From the NCBI GenBank assembly GCA_018655275.1, contig JABIJZ010000010.1:73274-133922 (forward strand): a stretch of 60,649 nt of DNA. Direction: 5' to 3'. The notes under the pieces are model-generated. The model did not search any database. It was not told the DNA's origin and saw only the letters and a program-made list of their open reading frames with translations. The position numbers were made by a program, and so were the translations under genes. Source of the stretch: Candidatus Peregrinibacteria bacterium. Its GTDB lineage: Bacteria > Patescibacteriota > Gracilibacteria > UBA1369 > LOWO2-01-FULL-3. The stretch's first letter is position 1. Each line of letters begins with the position of its first letter. This document shows positions 24,667-34,900 of this stretch, in pieces.

Positions 24667-25749
24667 TTATTTACCCAAAATATTAGCCAATCGAACGATG
24701 TCGCTATCCTCCAAAAGGAAAACAAGCTCAGCAATTTCCTGATTCGAAGGGTATTTGTCGCTTCGCCCCATGATTTCACTGATCTTAACCAAAACATTAG
24801 CGATGTTGTCGCCACCCTTTTCCTCATTACCACCTACTTTGAAAGTCGCAGGGAATAAATTCTTAAAATGCACCTGTATAGTCCTCGCTTCCTCTAAACT
24901 AAGACCAGCTTTCATTTTCTTCCCCAACTCAAGTCCGCTATATTTGCCACCATTTATCATGCCTCCAGTAATAAAAGACAAAGCATTTCCACTAGTAGTA
25001 GCATCAATATTAGTGTATTTAGTCAAAACATCTGTGAAATCATCTCTACTTATTTTCAAAACACCCTTCAAAGTCTTCTGATTCGTCTTAAGATAACTCA
25101 ACCCCTTGGCCTTCGGCCCAGAAGTCGCAGCATCTAGATTGTCCAAAGCAGTGGCCATTTCAGTAGGATTCGAAAACTTGCCCTTCAATTGACCCAAAGC
25201 CTTCAATCCAAATCGAAACAATTTTTTCTTTTCATCAGGAGTCAAAGCAGTAACATTTTCAGGATCCAACTCCAATAATTTGCTACTAAATATAGTAAAA
25301 CCGCGACGCTCTTCAAGCCCGGCCTCAGCCATCGACAAAGCAACCGCATCCACGGCCTTTTTCTTGTCAGCATCCAAAGCCGCAACAGCTTCATCACTTC
25401 CAACCAAACCGCCAGCAATACCCGGCGCAATCTCTTCAGCGGTCTTCGCCTTCCCCTTATCATCCTCAAAAATCAGCTTCGACGCAGCCTTCAACTGCTT
25501 CTCCTTTTCAGCCTTCTCCTCCTCAGTCAATTCCTCCACATCCGCCATAAACCCTTCCCAAAAGTAAAACATTTTCTCCCAAGGTCCGCCCTCTTTCTTA
25601 AAAGACTCCACCCCGTTTTTGAACCGAGTCCCAAAGTTACTAACCTTATCCGACCACGAATCCCCATCAAGAAAATCTACTTTTTCCAAAGCTCTCTCAT
25701 TTAGAGATTTATCTGTCGATTCAGTTTTTGGTGTGGGTTTTGGTGTCAT
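24667..25749 (-). CDS. giant-protein operon, gene 4: soluble helical protein
   Basis: A 360-residue hydrophilic protein with a Thr/Pro/Lys-rich disordered N-terminus (about 1-15) and then Lys/Glu/Ala-rich helices (EELTEEEKAEKEKQLKAASK near 95-115). A C-terminal half contains LDPENVTALTPDEKKKLFRFG and ends in a short helical segment. There is no signal peptide, membrane helix, nucleotide-binding loop or catalytic motif I can identify. It lies 14 bases after gene 3 and 12 before gene 5. Confidence 0.75.
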   Translation of the reverse strand: MTPKPTPKTESTDKSLNERALEKVDFLDGDSWSDKVSNFGTRFKNGVESFKKEGGPWEKMFYFWEGFMADVEELTEEEKAEKEKQLKAASKLIFEDDKGKAKTAEEIAPGIAGGLVGSDEAVAALDADKKKAVDAVALSMAEAGLEERRGFTIFSSKLLELDPENVTALTPDEKKKLFRFGLKALGQLKGKFSNPTEMATALDNLDAATSGPKAKGLSYLKTNQKTLKGVLKISRDDFTDVLTKYTNIDATTSGNALSFITGGMINGGKYSGLELGKKMKAGLSLEEARTIQVHFKNLFPATFKVGGNEEKGGDNIANVLVKISEIMGRSDKYPSNQEIAELVFLLEDSDIVRLANILGK

Positions 25750-25763
25750 AAAGAGTAATAGGT

Positions 25764-28700
25764 TTATCTGCCAGAGCGAAAGCCTTCAGAAGGAGCATTG
25801 TCTTTGAGAAATTCAAAGATAGAATTGTCATCTTTTGCTCCAGCATTAACCTTCTGCACGTTCTTATCATGTAGACGACGAAGGTTCAGTAGGCTATAGA
25901 AATTTATTAATACATCATCTGCAAATTCCGTGTCAGGCAGAACTTCACCAACTTTTGTTTTAAAGGCTTCTAAATCCTCTGGTATATTGTTCCCAAGCGC
26001 TGATTTTCCTTCTTTCAAAGCATTATAAATCTTGATGAAATTTTCCTTATACCCAGGATACAATTCAAGATATGCATCTACGAGTTCGTCAGAAGTCAAA
26101 GCATCTCCAACCCGATGGACACCAGCCTCCGTTGTGGCCCATTTATAAAATTCAATAAAGTCTTGGTAATGCTCTTTGTTATTATTATGATCACGGAACA
26201 ACCTAACTAAAGCGTCTTTTTTGTTTAGGATTTGCACAATTTCTGTATTATCAACTTCAGGAGTTATACCAGCCAAATTTGCCAGGCCTGTCTCCCCGAA
26301 ATATAAACCTATCCTTAGGACCCCCAAAATAATAGTATACCGGGCAAATCTTTTTGTTAAATCATTAAACCATTTTGCAGGGTAGGGCTTAAGAGGGTTG
26401 TTCGAGGTCATGGTATTTAACTCAGAGAACTTGTCTTCTAACTCTCTAATTTTTCCTTCAAGTTCTGTGTTGAGATTAGTCATAAATTCCTCCAAAGTTA
26501 ATCTTGGATTAGATTCTTGCTCCTTCAAGTAATCTTTAACGACTTCATTGGCATTTGAATACCTCTTTAGGAAAGAAATTATATCTTTTAAATCTTTTGA
26601 TATAGCCAGGATCTCATCTTTAAATTCTAAATCAAAATCACGCAGAGCATCTTTGGCAGAATCTTCTTTGGCAGGAGCCTTGTGCCTTGCATTAAACCTG
26701 GTTTTATTAACATTTTTATTAACATCTCTAAGTAAATCTCCAAATACATTCGAAAATTCTTCAAAGGTCCTTGCTAATTGAGCAGGAGCATCAAGGGAAA
26801 CCCCCATAGCTTCAATATTGACTGTTCCGCCACTTTCAAGAGCTTTCAATTCTCTCAAAACTCTAAGCGTCTCTCTTGAAGCTTTTAAATCAGTTTCCAT
26901 TTTATCTATTTTCTGAGCGACAATAGTGTTGTCATTTAATCCAGCACGTAGCCCTAACAATCCATCTCTTTGAGCCTGTGCAAAAGTTGAAACAGCATCT
27001 TTTAATGCACTTCTTTGAAGTATTGCCATTTTTCTTCCAATTCCATGTATGTCCGTCTCAGCTACATTCGCAAACAAATTCTTAATTTGTTCAATTTCAT
27101 ACCCAAAGACTCTAACCAATTCACTTTTCAATGTGTTGAGGTCATTGCCAGTAGATTCTTCTCTAATAAAATCACCAATAGCTTCATAATTTGAAAATAT
27201 ATTTGAGATTACTCCATCTGAAAGTCCAAGTTCGCGTTTCAGAAAAGCTTCAACAGCTGCGGGATCTCCGCTCCTTAACGCCGGGTTGGTCAACAAAGTT
27301 GTGAGTCTATTAATATTTTCTATTTTTTTACGTAATCCCTCTGATTTAGTAGTTTCATTGACAATTGCGTCATCAACAGATCTATTAAAATGGGCATCCT
27401 TAGTATCCTTAACGGCTTTGCCCATTTCTTTCTTGCCAGCCTTTTGAGATTTTTCAAGATGAACTTCAGCTTGTTTCAAAACTTTAGAGCCACTCATCTT
27501 AGTCAAAACTTTGTAATAAATAACACTTAACAGCCCAGAACTGACCATAAGAGTGCCAGTTACATACAAGCCCCATTGTACACCATAACCCACACCACCA
27601 ACTAGCTCATGAAGCATTGTGTAAAGAGCCGCACTAGTCATATCTCCAATATTTTCAAACTGGCTGCCCCACTCAACCAATCCATCTGCTTTTTCGACAA
27701 AACCTTCCCATTTATCTCCAATCGCGTCCATTACGTCTGCCCTAGCCATTCTAGGCGTAATAAAAGTGAACAACATTACCAAGACCTCAATAGGGATTTT
27801 AGTTTTTGCCTTTAGCTGGGCCAAAACACCGTCAAACTCTTTTCCACTACTCTGAATTTCAGCAGGGTTTTTATTAACAAGACCCATAAAGAACTTCAAA
27901 AATGATTCTGCAGAATAAGACTCCAGCATCATTTTCCAAACTCTTTCTCCAAGTTGAGCAGCAACTTCTGGATTTGAAGATTTCAAAACCATTAACATTT
28001 CCATGTCCAAAAATCCTTCATCTTTCTTCTGAATTTCCAAAATATCATTCATTTCTAACGGGACAGATTTATTTGCTTTCATCAAAGCTTTAATTTTTTT
28101 TGCATATAATGGATCCGTTGTATCTAAATTTTCCAATAAAAATTCCCGGGTTAAAGTTTTTCCAGATGATTTAAAACTTGTTAATTCTTGAAGTACATTC
28201 TTTCTACCTTCAACAGATAAGTCTGACCAAAATTCGAGTGAAGTATTGGACTTTGCAAGTGCATTGATCTCACTGGAATCCAACCCAACCAATACATGAT
28301 CCATTGCAACTTCTCCTTTAGGCTGACCTTTATTAATCTCAGCAGACAAGGAGGTCAAAGTGTCACCTTTTACACCTTTCGCGGCATCAGGAGATTGCTC
28401 CTTAATAGCGAGGATTCCTCTCTGAAGCTGTCTTCCTTTCGGAGTTATCTTCCCAATAGGCTTCAAAGCATAATGCCCAAGCCTCACACCAGCCGCCATA
28501 ATCACGTTACTTTTTATAGATCTAGACAAATATTTCTTATCAAGTTCTTCACCAAAGAAAACGCTATCATAAGCTGCACCAGACAAAGTCAAAGCAGCCG
28601 CATCAGTTGTTATATAAGTTGCACCTTTTGCAACACTTGCTGCCATACCTTTATATTTGGATAGGTATTTAGTAAGGGGGGCGTTTGTGGCCCTCAGCGT

Positions 28701-31139
28701 ACCAAGAACAACAGCTGCATGACCCCATTGACGAGCAAAAGCTTTGCCATCAAGCAACATCCTAGTATTAAATCCTTGTCTAACATTTGTAATAATTCGT
28801 TCCATTGCAGTGAAGACCAGCGTTTCAATGAAAAATCCTGGGATTCTAGCCCCAGATTCCCACAAAATTCTTCTGAATGCTGCCTTGAATCCTTGTTTCA
28901 AAAGTAATTGACGAGCAGCTCCCAAATCGACACTCAGCGCCAATCCACTCCAAAACTTTGGGCCCAGTTTTTCTAACCAAGTAGCTGCCTTCATTGCAAC
29001 ACTTTTACCAATTACATTAGAAACTCCAGCCGAAAGCATGATACCCAAAAGATCTACAGGCAATTTAGTAAGCAATTCATCTCTTTCAGCCAACGTGAAA
29101 TGAAGCAATTTACCTTCAAAGTTCTTGTGATCTTGATTGTAAACATGGAACTGAAGCATCAAAGACTCTTCTTTCGTCATCGACCTAAGTTCTTTGTCGT
29201 ACGTAGGTATACCATCGGATAGGGGATCCATACGATTAGGCGTGCGCTTAGGATTTAGTACATTTTTCGGGACTCCACGAGTCAGTAACATCTGGTATCT
29301 TTCTTTTTCAGAAGTCCATATGTCGTCGCCTCTTTCGAAATATTCGGCCATATTCTTGTAATCTTTATCTTTCAAAATCACATTTTCTATCAAAAATTCT
29401 TCATATTTTTGATGCAACATCTGAATTCTAAAAGACTCCTTCAGCTCTTTTAATTTTGGATCAGTATCCCAAGCTGGATCATCACTGTCCTTATCTGCAA
29501 ATTTGCCATAATAGTTCAACAAAACCTTGCGACTCCAATATTCACTCATAGTGTCCTCCAAATCTTCCTCCAAATCTTTATGGATTTTCTTCATCTCCCA
29601 TTTTAGACCAGCATATTTAGGGTCATTCAAAGAGAAATATCTCTCCAAAGACGCTTCAAATTGACCGGGGTTATCAACAGATAGAAGTTCTACAAAATCA
29701 TCCAAATCAACCCCAGATTTAGTAGCAAAAGTTTGATAAAATCCATTGTGGCTAAAATGTTTTTTGTACAAAGTATCTACCTGATCATACTGACCTTTGT
29801 CTTCGAATTTAATCAATTTCGCCCAATCAATATCAAGAGGATTCTCAACGGCCAATTCATCAGTCAAATCCGGAAGCTCATTTCTCAAAACATCTATAGA
29901 TGCAGGGTAAGTTTGAGCTTCATTCTCGAGTCTTTTCCCAGTTTTTAAATTATAAGGCCAAGCTCCAAGTTTTGACCTCCAATAGGCAAAACCATTAGCA
30001 GTCTGTGCCCCCCAATAAACTTTAAAATTATCTGTATTAACACCGTTATCTTTTAAATAATTCTTAAGATCCTCAGAACTGGCAATATTTTTATTAAAAT
30101 TCTTAACACCACCACCTCTGTAGACTCTTTTGAATTTAACTTTTTGTTCTCCAGAGAGAATATTCAAGACTTCATCCAAATCTACAAGGCTATTGTCAGC
30201 AGACAACAATCTTTCTGCTACTCTCAAAACTTCAAATTGAGATTCAATCATCCGTCTGAGTTTTGGTTCAGTTGTATTTAATTCTTTAAGGTTCAATGAA
30301 TGTCTATCCAAAGAATTCCTTAAGTTATTCAATCTAGTATGCAAATTGCCAACTTCAATGATCGCAATAGTTTTTAGAGTCTCTATAGCTCTGCGATAAA
30401 TAAAAGCTTCTTCATTTAAACCTCTCGATTCGCATTGAGATTTAAATTTTAACAACATTTTTTTTGATTTTCGAACTTCCCCCTCTTTACCAAGCCTCAA
30501 AGCCCGATAAAAAGGTTTCTTCCAGCTATCCGCCAAAGCCTCATTTACTTCATCATAATAAGGCGTTTTCCAATTACGCAATTCATAAACAGCAGCTTGA
30601 GCTTCATAATACATATCAGCCAAATGCTCAATGCCCGCCTCATTTCTGTCTCCTTCCAGCACCTGCCTCTCCAAGGCAGAATAAGCAGCAGTATAAGTCA
30701 ATTCTATAGCAGTAACTTTCTTTGTTTTTTTATCTACAACCTGGCGAATATCAAAGAGTTTTTCTCCAGTGATCGGATTTGTGAAATTTTCAACAACATC
30801 AATCATTCTATCTTCCAAACCAACATCTTTCCTTGAGAGTAGCTCAGATTTCACTGCTAGTTTTGCTCTTTTTATTTCCTTTACTCCACTTTTAGGTACT
30901 TTTTTGTTTTTTAGTAGGTTTTCTAGATCGTGATATATGGTGACAAGAGTGTCATCATCCATTTCGTCATACTCACTCAATTGATCAACAATTTCATTGT
31001 ATTTTTTGACAGCACCAAAGCCATCCAAATCTGCCCAATCAAGGGTGACTTCACTCAAAAAAGAATCTAAGTCCGAACTCCTTTTTGGAGCGCTAACATT
31101 TTGTATCTCAATTTTTTGTTTTGGTCTTCCAGGTGCCAT
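25764..31139 (-). CDS. giant-protein operon, gene 3: 1791-residue membrane/coiled-coil protein
   Basis: The largest gene in the window. The N-terminus is basic and hydrophilic (APGRPKQKIEIQN); residues about 1-700 are mostly charged helices. Hydrophobic stretches occur around 715-830, at about 1111-1132 (IEVLVMLFTFITPRMARA, resembling an internal signal sequence), about 1183-1212 (YGVQWGLYVTGTLMVSSG, a clear membrane helix) and about 1598-1620 (YTIILGVLRIGLYFGETG). Between the last two lies a long coiled-coil-prone region with repeated Lys/Glu heptads. No enzyme motif or known repeat was recognised. It probably spans the membrane with large soluble parts and is the core of the operon product. 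Confidence 0.8.
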   Translation of the reverse strand: MAPGRPKQKIEIQNVSAPKRSSDLDSFLSEVTLDWADLDGFGAVKKYNEIVDQLSEYDEMDDDTLVTIYHDLENLLKNKKVPKSGVKEIKRAKLAVKSELLSRKDVGLEDRMIDVVENFTNPITGEKLFDIRQVVDKKTKKVTAIELTYTAAYSALERQVLEGDRNEAGIEHLADMYYEAQAAVYELRNWKTPYYDEVNEALADSWKKPFYRALRLGKEGEVRKSKKMLLKFKSQCESRGLNEEAFIYRRAIETLKTIAIIEVGNLHTRLNNLRNSLDRHSLNLKELNTTEPKLRRMIESQFEVLRVAERLLSADNSLVDLDEVLNILSGEQKVKFKRVYRGGGVKNFNKNIASSEDLKNYLKDNGVNTDNFKVYWGAQTANGFAYWRSKLGAWPYNLKTGKRLENEAQTYPASIDVLRNELPDLTDELAVENPLDIDWAKLIKFEDKGQYDQVDTLYKKHFSHNGFYQTFATKSGVDLDDFVELLSVDNPGQFEASLERYFSLNDPKYAGLKWEMKKIHKDLEEDLEDTMSEYWSRKVLLNYYGKFADKDSDDPAWDTDPKLKELKESFRIQMLHQKYEEFLIENVILKDKDYKNMAEYFERGDDIWTSEKERYQMLLTRGVPKNVLNPKRTPNRMDPLSDGIPTYDKELRSMTKEESLMLQFHVYNQDHKNFEGKLLHFTLAERDELLTKLPVDLLGIMLSAGVSNVIGKSVAMKAATWLEKLGPKFWSGLALSVDLGAARQLLLKQGFKAAFRRILWESGARIPGFFIETLVFTAMERIITNVRQGFNTRMLLDGKAFARQWGHAAVVLGTLRATNAPLTKYLSKYKGMAASVAKGATYITTDAAALTLSGAAYDSVFFGEELDKKYLSRSIKSNVIMAAGVRLGHYALKPIGKITPKGRQLQRGILAIKEQSPDAAKGVKGDTLTSLSAEINKGQPKGEVAMDHVLVGLDSSEINALAKSNTSLEFWSDLSVEGRKNVLQELTSFKSSGKTLTREFLLENLDTTDPLYAKKIKALMKANKSVPLEMNDILEIQKKDEGFLDMEMLMVLKSSNPEVAAQLGERVWKMMLESYSAESFLKFFMGLVNKNPAEIQSSGKEFDGVLAQLKAKTKIPIEVLVMLFTFITPRMARADVMDAIGDKWEGFVEKADGLVEWGSQFENIGDMTSAALYTMLHELVGGVGYGVQWGLYVTGTLMVSSGLLSVIYYKVLTKMSGSKVLKQAEVHLEKSQKAGKKEMGKAVKDTKDAHFNRSVDDAIVNETTKSEGLRKKIENINRLTTLLTNPALRSGDPAAVEAFLKRELGLSDGVISNIFSNYEAIGDFIREESTGNDLNTLKSELVRVFGYEIEQIKNLFANVAETDIHGIGRKMAILQRSALKDAVSTFAQAQRDGLLGLRAGLNDNTIVAQKIDKMETDLKASRETLRVLRELKALESGGTVNIEAMGVSLDAPAQLARTFEEFSNVFGDLLRDVNKNVNKTRFNARHKAPAKEDSAKDALRDFDLEFKDEILAISKDLKDIISFLKRYSNANEVVKDYLKEQESNPRLTLEEFMTNLNTELEGKIRELEDKFSELNTMTSNNPLKPYPAKWFNDLTKRFARYTIILGVLRIGLYFGETGLANLAGITPEVDNTEIVQILNKKDALVRLFRDHNNNKEHYQDFIEFYKWATTEAGVHRVGDALTSDELVDAYLELYPGYKENFIKIYNALKEGKSALGNNIPEDLEAFKTKVGEVLPDTEFADDVLINFYSLLNLRRLHDKNVQKVNAGAKDDNSIFEFLKDNAPSEGFRSGR

Positions 31140-31158
31140 AATTTTTTTTAATTAACAA

Positions 31159-31983
31159 CTACTTTCCCAACCCTGTTGTAGAGCTAGATCCACCTCCAGA
31201 CCTACCAGCACTAGGAGGAGGAGTGGGAGTAGGGGTGGGTTGTCTTCGACCACCACCTTTTAAAATTTTCATTTTATCCTTTTTAATTCTTCGCAGCACT
31301 TTTTGCGCTTTTTTGATTTGTTTTTTATTGTAATCCATATCGTCTTCAAATTGATCCATGGCTTGCTCTATAAGATCCATAGCTGTCTCAAGTAGATATT
31401 TCTTATTTTTCTCTAGTTGTACATCGCCATTTGTAATACCATCATTTAGCAGGTGCATAACTCCATCCAATGACACTTCATAATTCTCATTTTTATGGAG
31501 TTTTCTTTTTAGCTCTTTTAAATTTACTCTAACATCTTTTCCTTCTTTCTTAGATAGAGCGTTATAGCCTCCTGTTTCTTCGTCATCCACCTCATCAACA
31601 TCACCAAAAGTATTAGCAATATCATCAGCGAGATCATCTACCTCATCAACATCGTCCATTTCGTCCTGGGCGTCAGAAACTTCTTTTCTTAATTTCTTAG
31701 CTTTTTTCTCTACCTGCAACTCAAGTTTTTCCAGAGCTTTTAATTTTTTATCAAGCGTAGAAAAGGCCGTCTGATCTTTAATATATTCCTCTGTATAAAC
31801 CGCTATATAAGCTCTTTGCTTATCCACTTCATTTTGGGGGGCATATGCAGTAATATCCACAGGATCCGGACCATCAGGATAAGTGATTGCATCCAGAGCA
31901 GAAGAACCGGTATCGAAGGTACTAGATCCTATGTCAGCGGCATCTTTTGCAGCGGCTTTAATTCTATCTTCTAATCCACCCAT
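31159..31983 (-). CDS. giant-protein operon, gene 2: coiled-coil protein with Pro/Thr-rich tail
   Basis: A 274-residue acidic protein. Residues about 65-115 and 150-245 are coiled-coil-prone (LDKKLKALEKLELQVEKKAKK), separated by a very acidic stretch (DEMDDVDEVDDLADDIA). The tail from about 247 is Gly/Pro/Thr/Ser-rich with PTPTPTPPP and SGGGSSS, a flexible linker-like end. It has no signal peptide or membrane helix. It lies 12 bases after gene 1 and 19 before gene 3. The acidic charge may complement the basic parts of its neighbours. Confidence 0.75.
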   Translation of the reverse strand: MGGLEDRIKAAAKDAADIGSSTFDTGSSALDAITYPDGPDPVDITAYAPQNEVDKQRAYIAVYTEEYIKDQTAFSTLDKKLKALEKLELQVEKKAKKLRKEVSDAQDEMDDVDEVDDLADDIANTFGDVDEVDDEETGGYNALSKKEGKDVRVNLKELKRKLHKNENYEVSLDGVMHLLNDGITNGDVQLEKNKKYLLETAMDLIEQAMDQFEDDMDYNKKQIKKAQKVLRRIKKDKMKILKGGGRRQPTPTPTPPPSAGRSGGGSSSTTGLGK

Positions 31984-31995
31984 ATTTAATTGTGG

Positions 31996-34900
31996 TTACC
32001 AAATGTTTTTATCAAGCCAATACCTAGTCTTATCTATGAAATCACCTTTCTTCCATTTTTTCCTTTTTGCCTGATCAATATAAGTGTCGACCAATTTCTT
32101 TAATCGAATTGTCACATATTCATCTATCTCCTGATCTTGCCAATCACGTCTGTGAGAATAAGAATCAGTAGTTAATTGACCAGCCAATTGATCCCATTTC
32201 TTTATTTTCTTGTTTGTAGCAAATTGTTTCACAATTTCTTTTGCTACATGATAGAAAGGCTCATTCCTATATGTTGATCTCACAAATTCAGAAGCTCTTT
32301 GATGTATAGCCTTCTTGGCTTGTGTTGCAGTATAAGGGGCAAGATTTATATTTAAATCAATAGGCTCAATAATCGCATCAGGGCTATCCTTCCAATCATC
32401 ATATTTTTCAATTTCCCAGCTGTGAGGACTTGCATTAACAGATCTACCACCAGTCAAGAAAGCTTTAACATTACCTCTCATAGTCTTTCGAACATATTTA
32501 AAGTATTGTTCTCGTCTGTTCCTGAATCGAGCATCATTGGTGCCAGCTTTATAGCGCTTATCCAAATTTTCATCATCCAAATGAGCAGTATAGTGGAAGT
32601 ATACAGATAACAATTGGAGTCCTTTCTTAGCATCGTCATCAAAAACATCACCAATTTTCAAAGGTCTAATAAGTTCCTCCTCAAATTTCAAAACAGATCT
32701 ATAATAGGATTCACTCAAAATTCCAGCTCTGAAAATAGGGTTCATCACCATACTTTCGTAGTCGTTAGGATCAAGCTCCTTGTCGCTATTCTCTTTGGCC
32801 AAAGCCAAGGCACTTTTCATTCTAGATAATCTGTAATTAACTTTAGGCAATTCAGTCAAAAGAGCTTCGAAACTTTCAGAGTCCCCAATAGTGTTCTCAA
32901 GAACTGATCTCAAGAGTGCTTCTTTTGAGCTTATAAACATTTGAGTGTAATTATCTCTCACACTTCCTGTTCCAGGAGTAGACAATGCAGCTCCGTTCCA
33001 TACTGAGGCCAATCCAGGAATCAAAGCTCCCAAATATTTTTCATCCATATCCTCTATAATTTGAGACATTTCAGTGAACACGCCTCTAACTCCAGGATTT
33101 TTCAAATACGCATTAGCATATTCAGATTGGAAAGTTTGATTATTAAGTAAATCTTTCTCATTTGTATTATGTAGCTTGTAAATTTTCTCAGCATCATTCC
33201 AAATCACTGAGAATTTGTGACTGCCATTCAACACAAAGTTGTAAATCAAATCATTACCCTTAGGAGTTTTACTGACCAGGTCAATTTGGCGTCTGACAAC
33301 AGATAGGGGACCAAAGTTATTCTTTGAAGATCCATCTTCTTTGTATCCAAATATATCTGCAATAACAGCATTTTCATCTTGTGAAAGCTGCCCAGAGATT
33401 ACGTCAAAGACCTTTCCGCCCCTTGCTACGGCAAAGCCACCACTTGAATCAGCAACCAATGTATACCTGGTTGCGCGGCTTTTGAGTCCGCCTTCTGCCT
33501 TTATAGTGACAGCTACACCCCAATGACCATCTTTGTATTCTAATTTATAATCTTTAGATTTTTCATGATGGGCGGTGACTTCCTCCACCTTCCCACTAAC
33601 AGCCTTTTTCAACTTCCTCATTGCTCCTGCAGGATCAGTTCCAGCTGTATATTTACATATAGCCGTCGAACGACCATCACCGACCAAATAGAAAGTATAT
33701 CTATATTTATCTGTATTTCCGATTTTCTCCATTTTGACATCCACTGGATAGTCATAAACACGCGCACTCACAAATCCAGGACGCTCACTTGGAGCAAGCG
33801 AAGTCAAACCAGCCTTGTCAATCCACACCTTACCAGTATTGCCAGCCATAAGGTCATCATGAGCGGCATCAGGCAAAGCAGAGTCATAGAACGCAGGCTC
33901 GCTTCCAACGTGTGATTTCAACATCACGTATAGAGACGCCATTGTGTATCCTTCTTTATAATGAGGACTTCCTACATTCAAGAACATATCCTCAAACGAA
34001 ACATTAGTCTCAGGAAGTATTTTGTCATCGTAAGCTTTTCTCAAAGAGTGCATAGATTCATAAAGCTTCTTCGAAGCATCATAATACAATTTTTGATAAG
34101 TAGTCATCGCTCCAGGAGGTAGGCTCGCAAGAGTTGCTGGAGAAATATTCCCCAGACGCATCAATTTTTCAGGGAAAAGCCCTCGAATCCCAGGATGAGT
34201 TAATCGAACCATCCCAAGATCACTAGCTTCTTTATCATAATTCATTCCTCCAGGAGTAGTCCTAGAGAAAAGATCACTAATTTTCCCTTTACTAGTAGCA
34301 GCAATAGTACCAGCGTCAAGACCTTTGCCATAAGCTTCAGCGCTCATGCCCATCAGATCCTCAATCATTGTCCCTTTTATATCCACATTTACACCTTTTC
34401 CAAGGAAACCTTTCAAAGTTTCAGGAGCAAGAATAGCCATACCCGCGTAAGCCGCAGCACCATAGGTCAAAAATTTCCCAAAACCACTATCGGTTTTTCC
34501 TTTAATATGATTTTTATAAACTTTGTAAATTCCAAAAGCCACGATACCGTACAAAGCTATCTGCGAATAATCTCTTTCCTCGAACGCAGTAACCAAATTG
34601 CTTCCAACCTCCTTTGCCTTATCAATTATATAAGTAGATACTGGCTCCTCGTCTTTTTTCAAATGATTTTCCTGTTCGGCACGCGACCAACCTTGCATTT
34701 CAGCAACAGACTTCTTAGTACTTTCAAAAAATCCATAAGCAACAACGAAACTTTCGTTATATTGTCTCAATTCTTCAAGATGTGCAGAAGGATTTTGAAA
34801 TTTCTTAATCAAAGTAGAGTCTTTCGCAAAACGAGAGTCTTTATGTACACCCTCAAAAGCATAAGTAAGCTCATTTGCCATCCACATGACAGTATCCTGA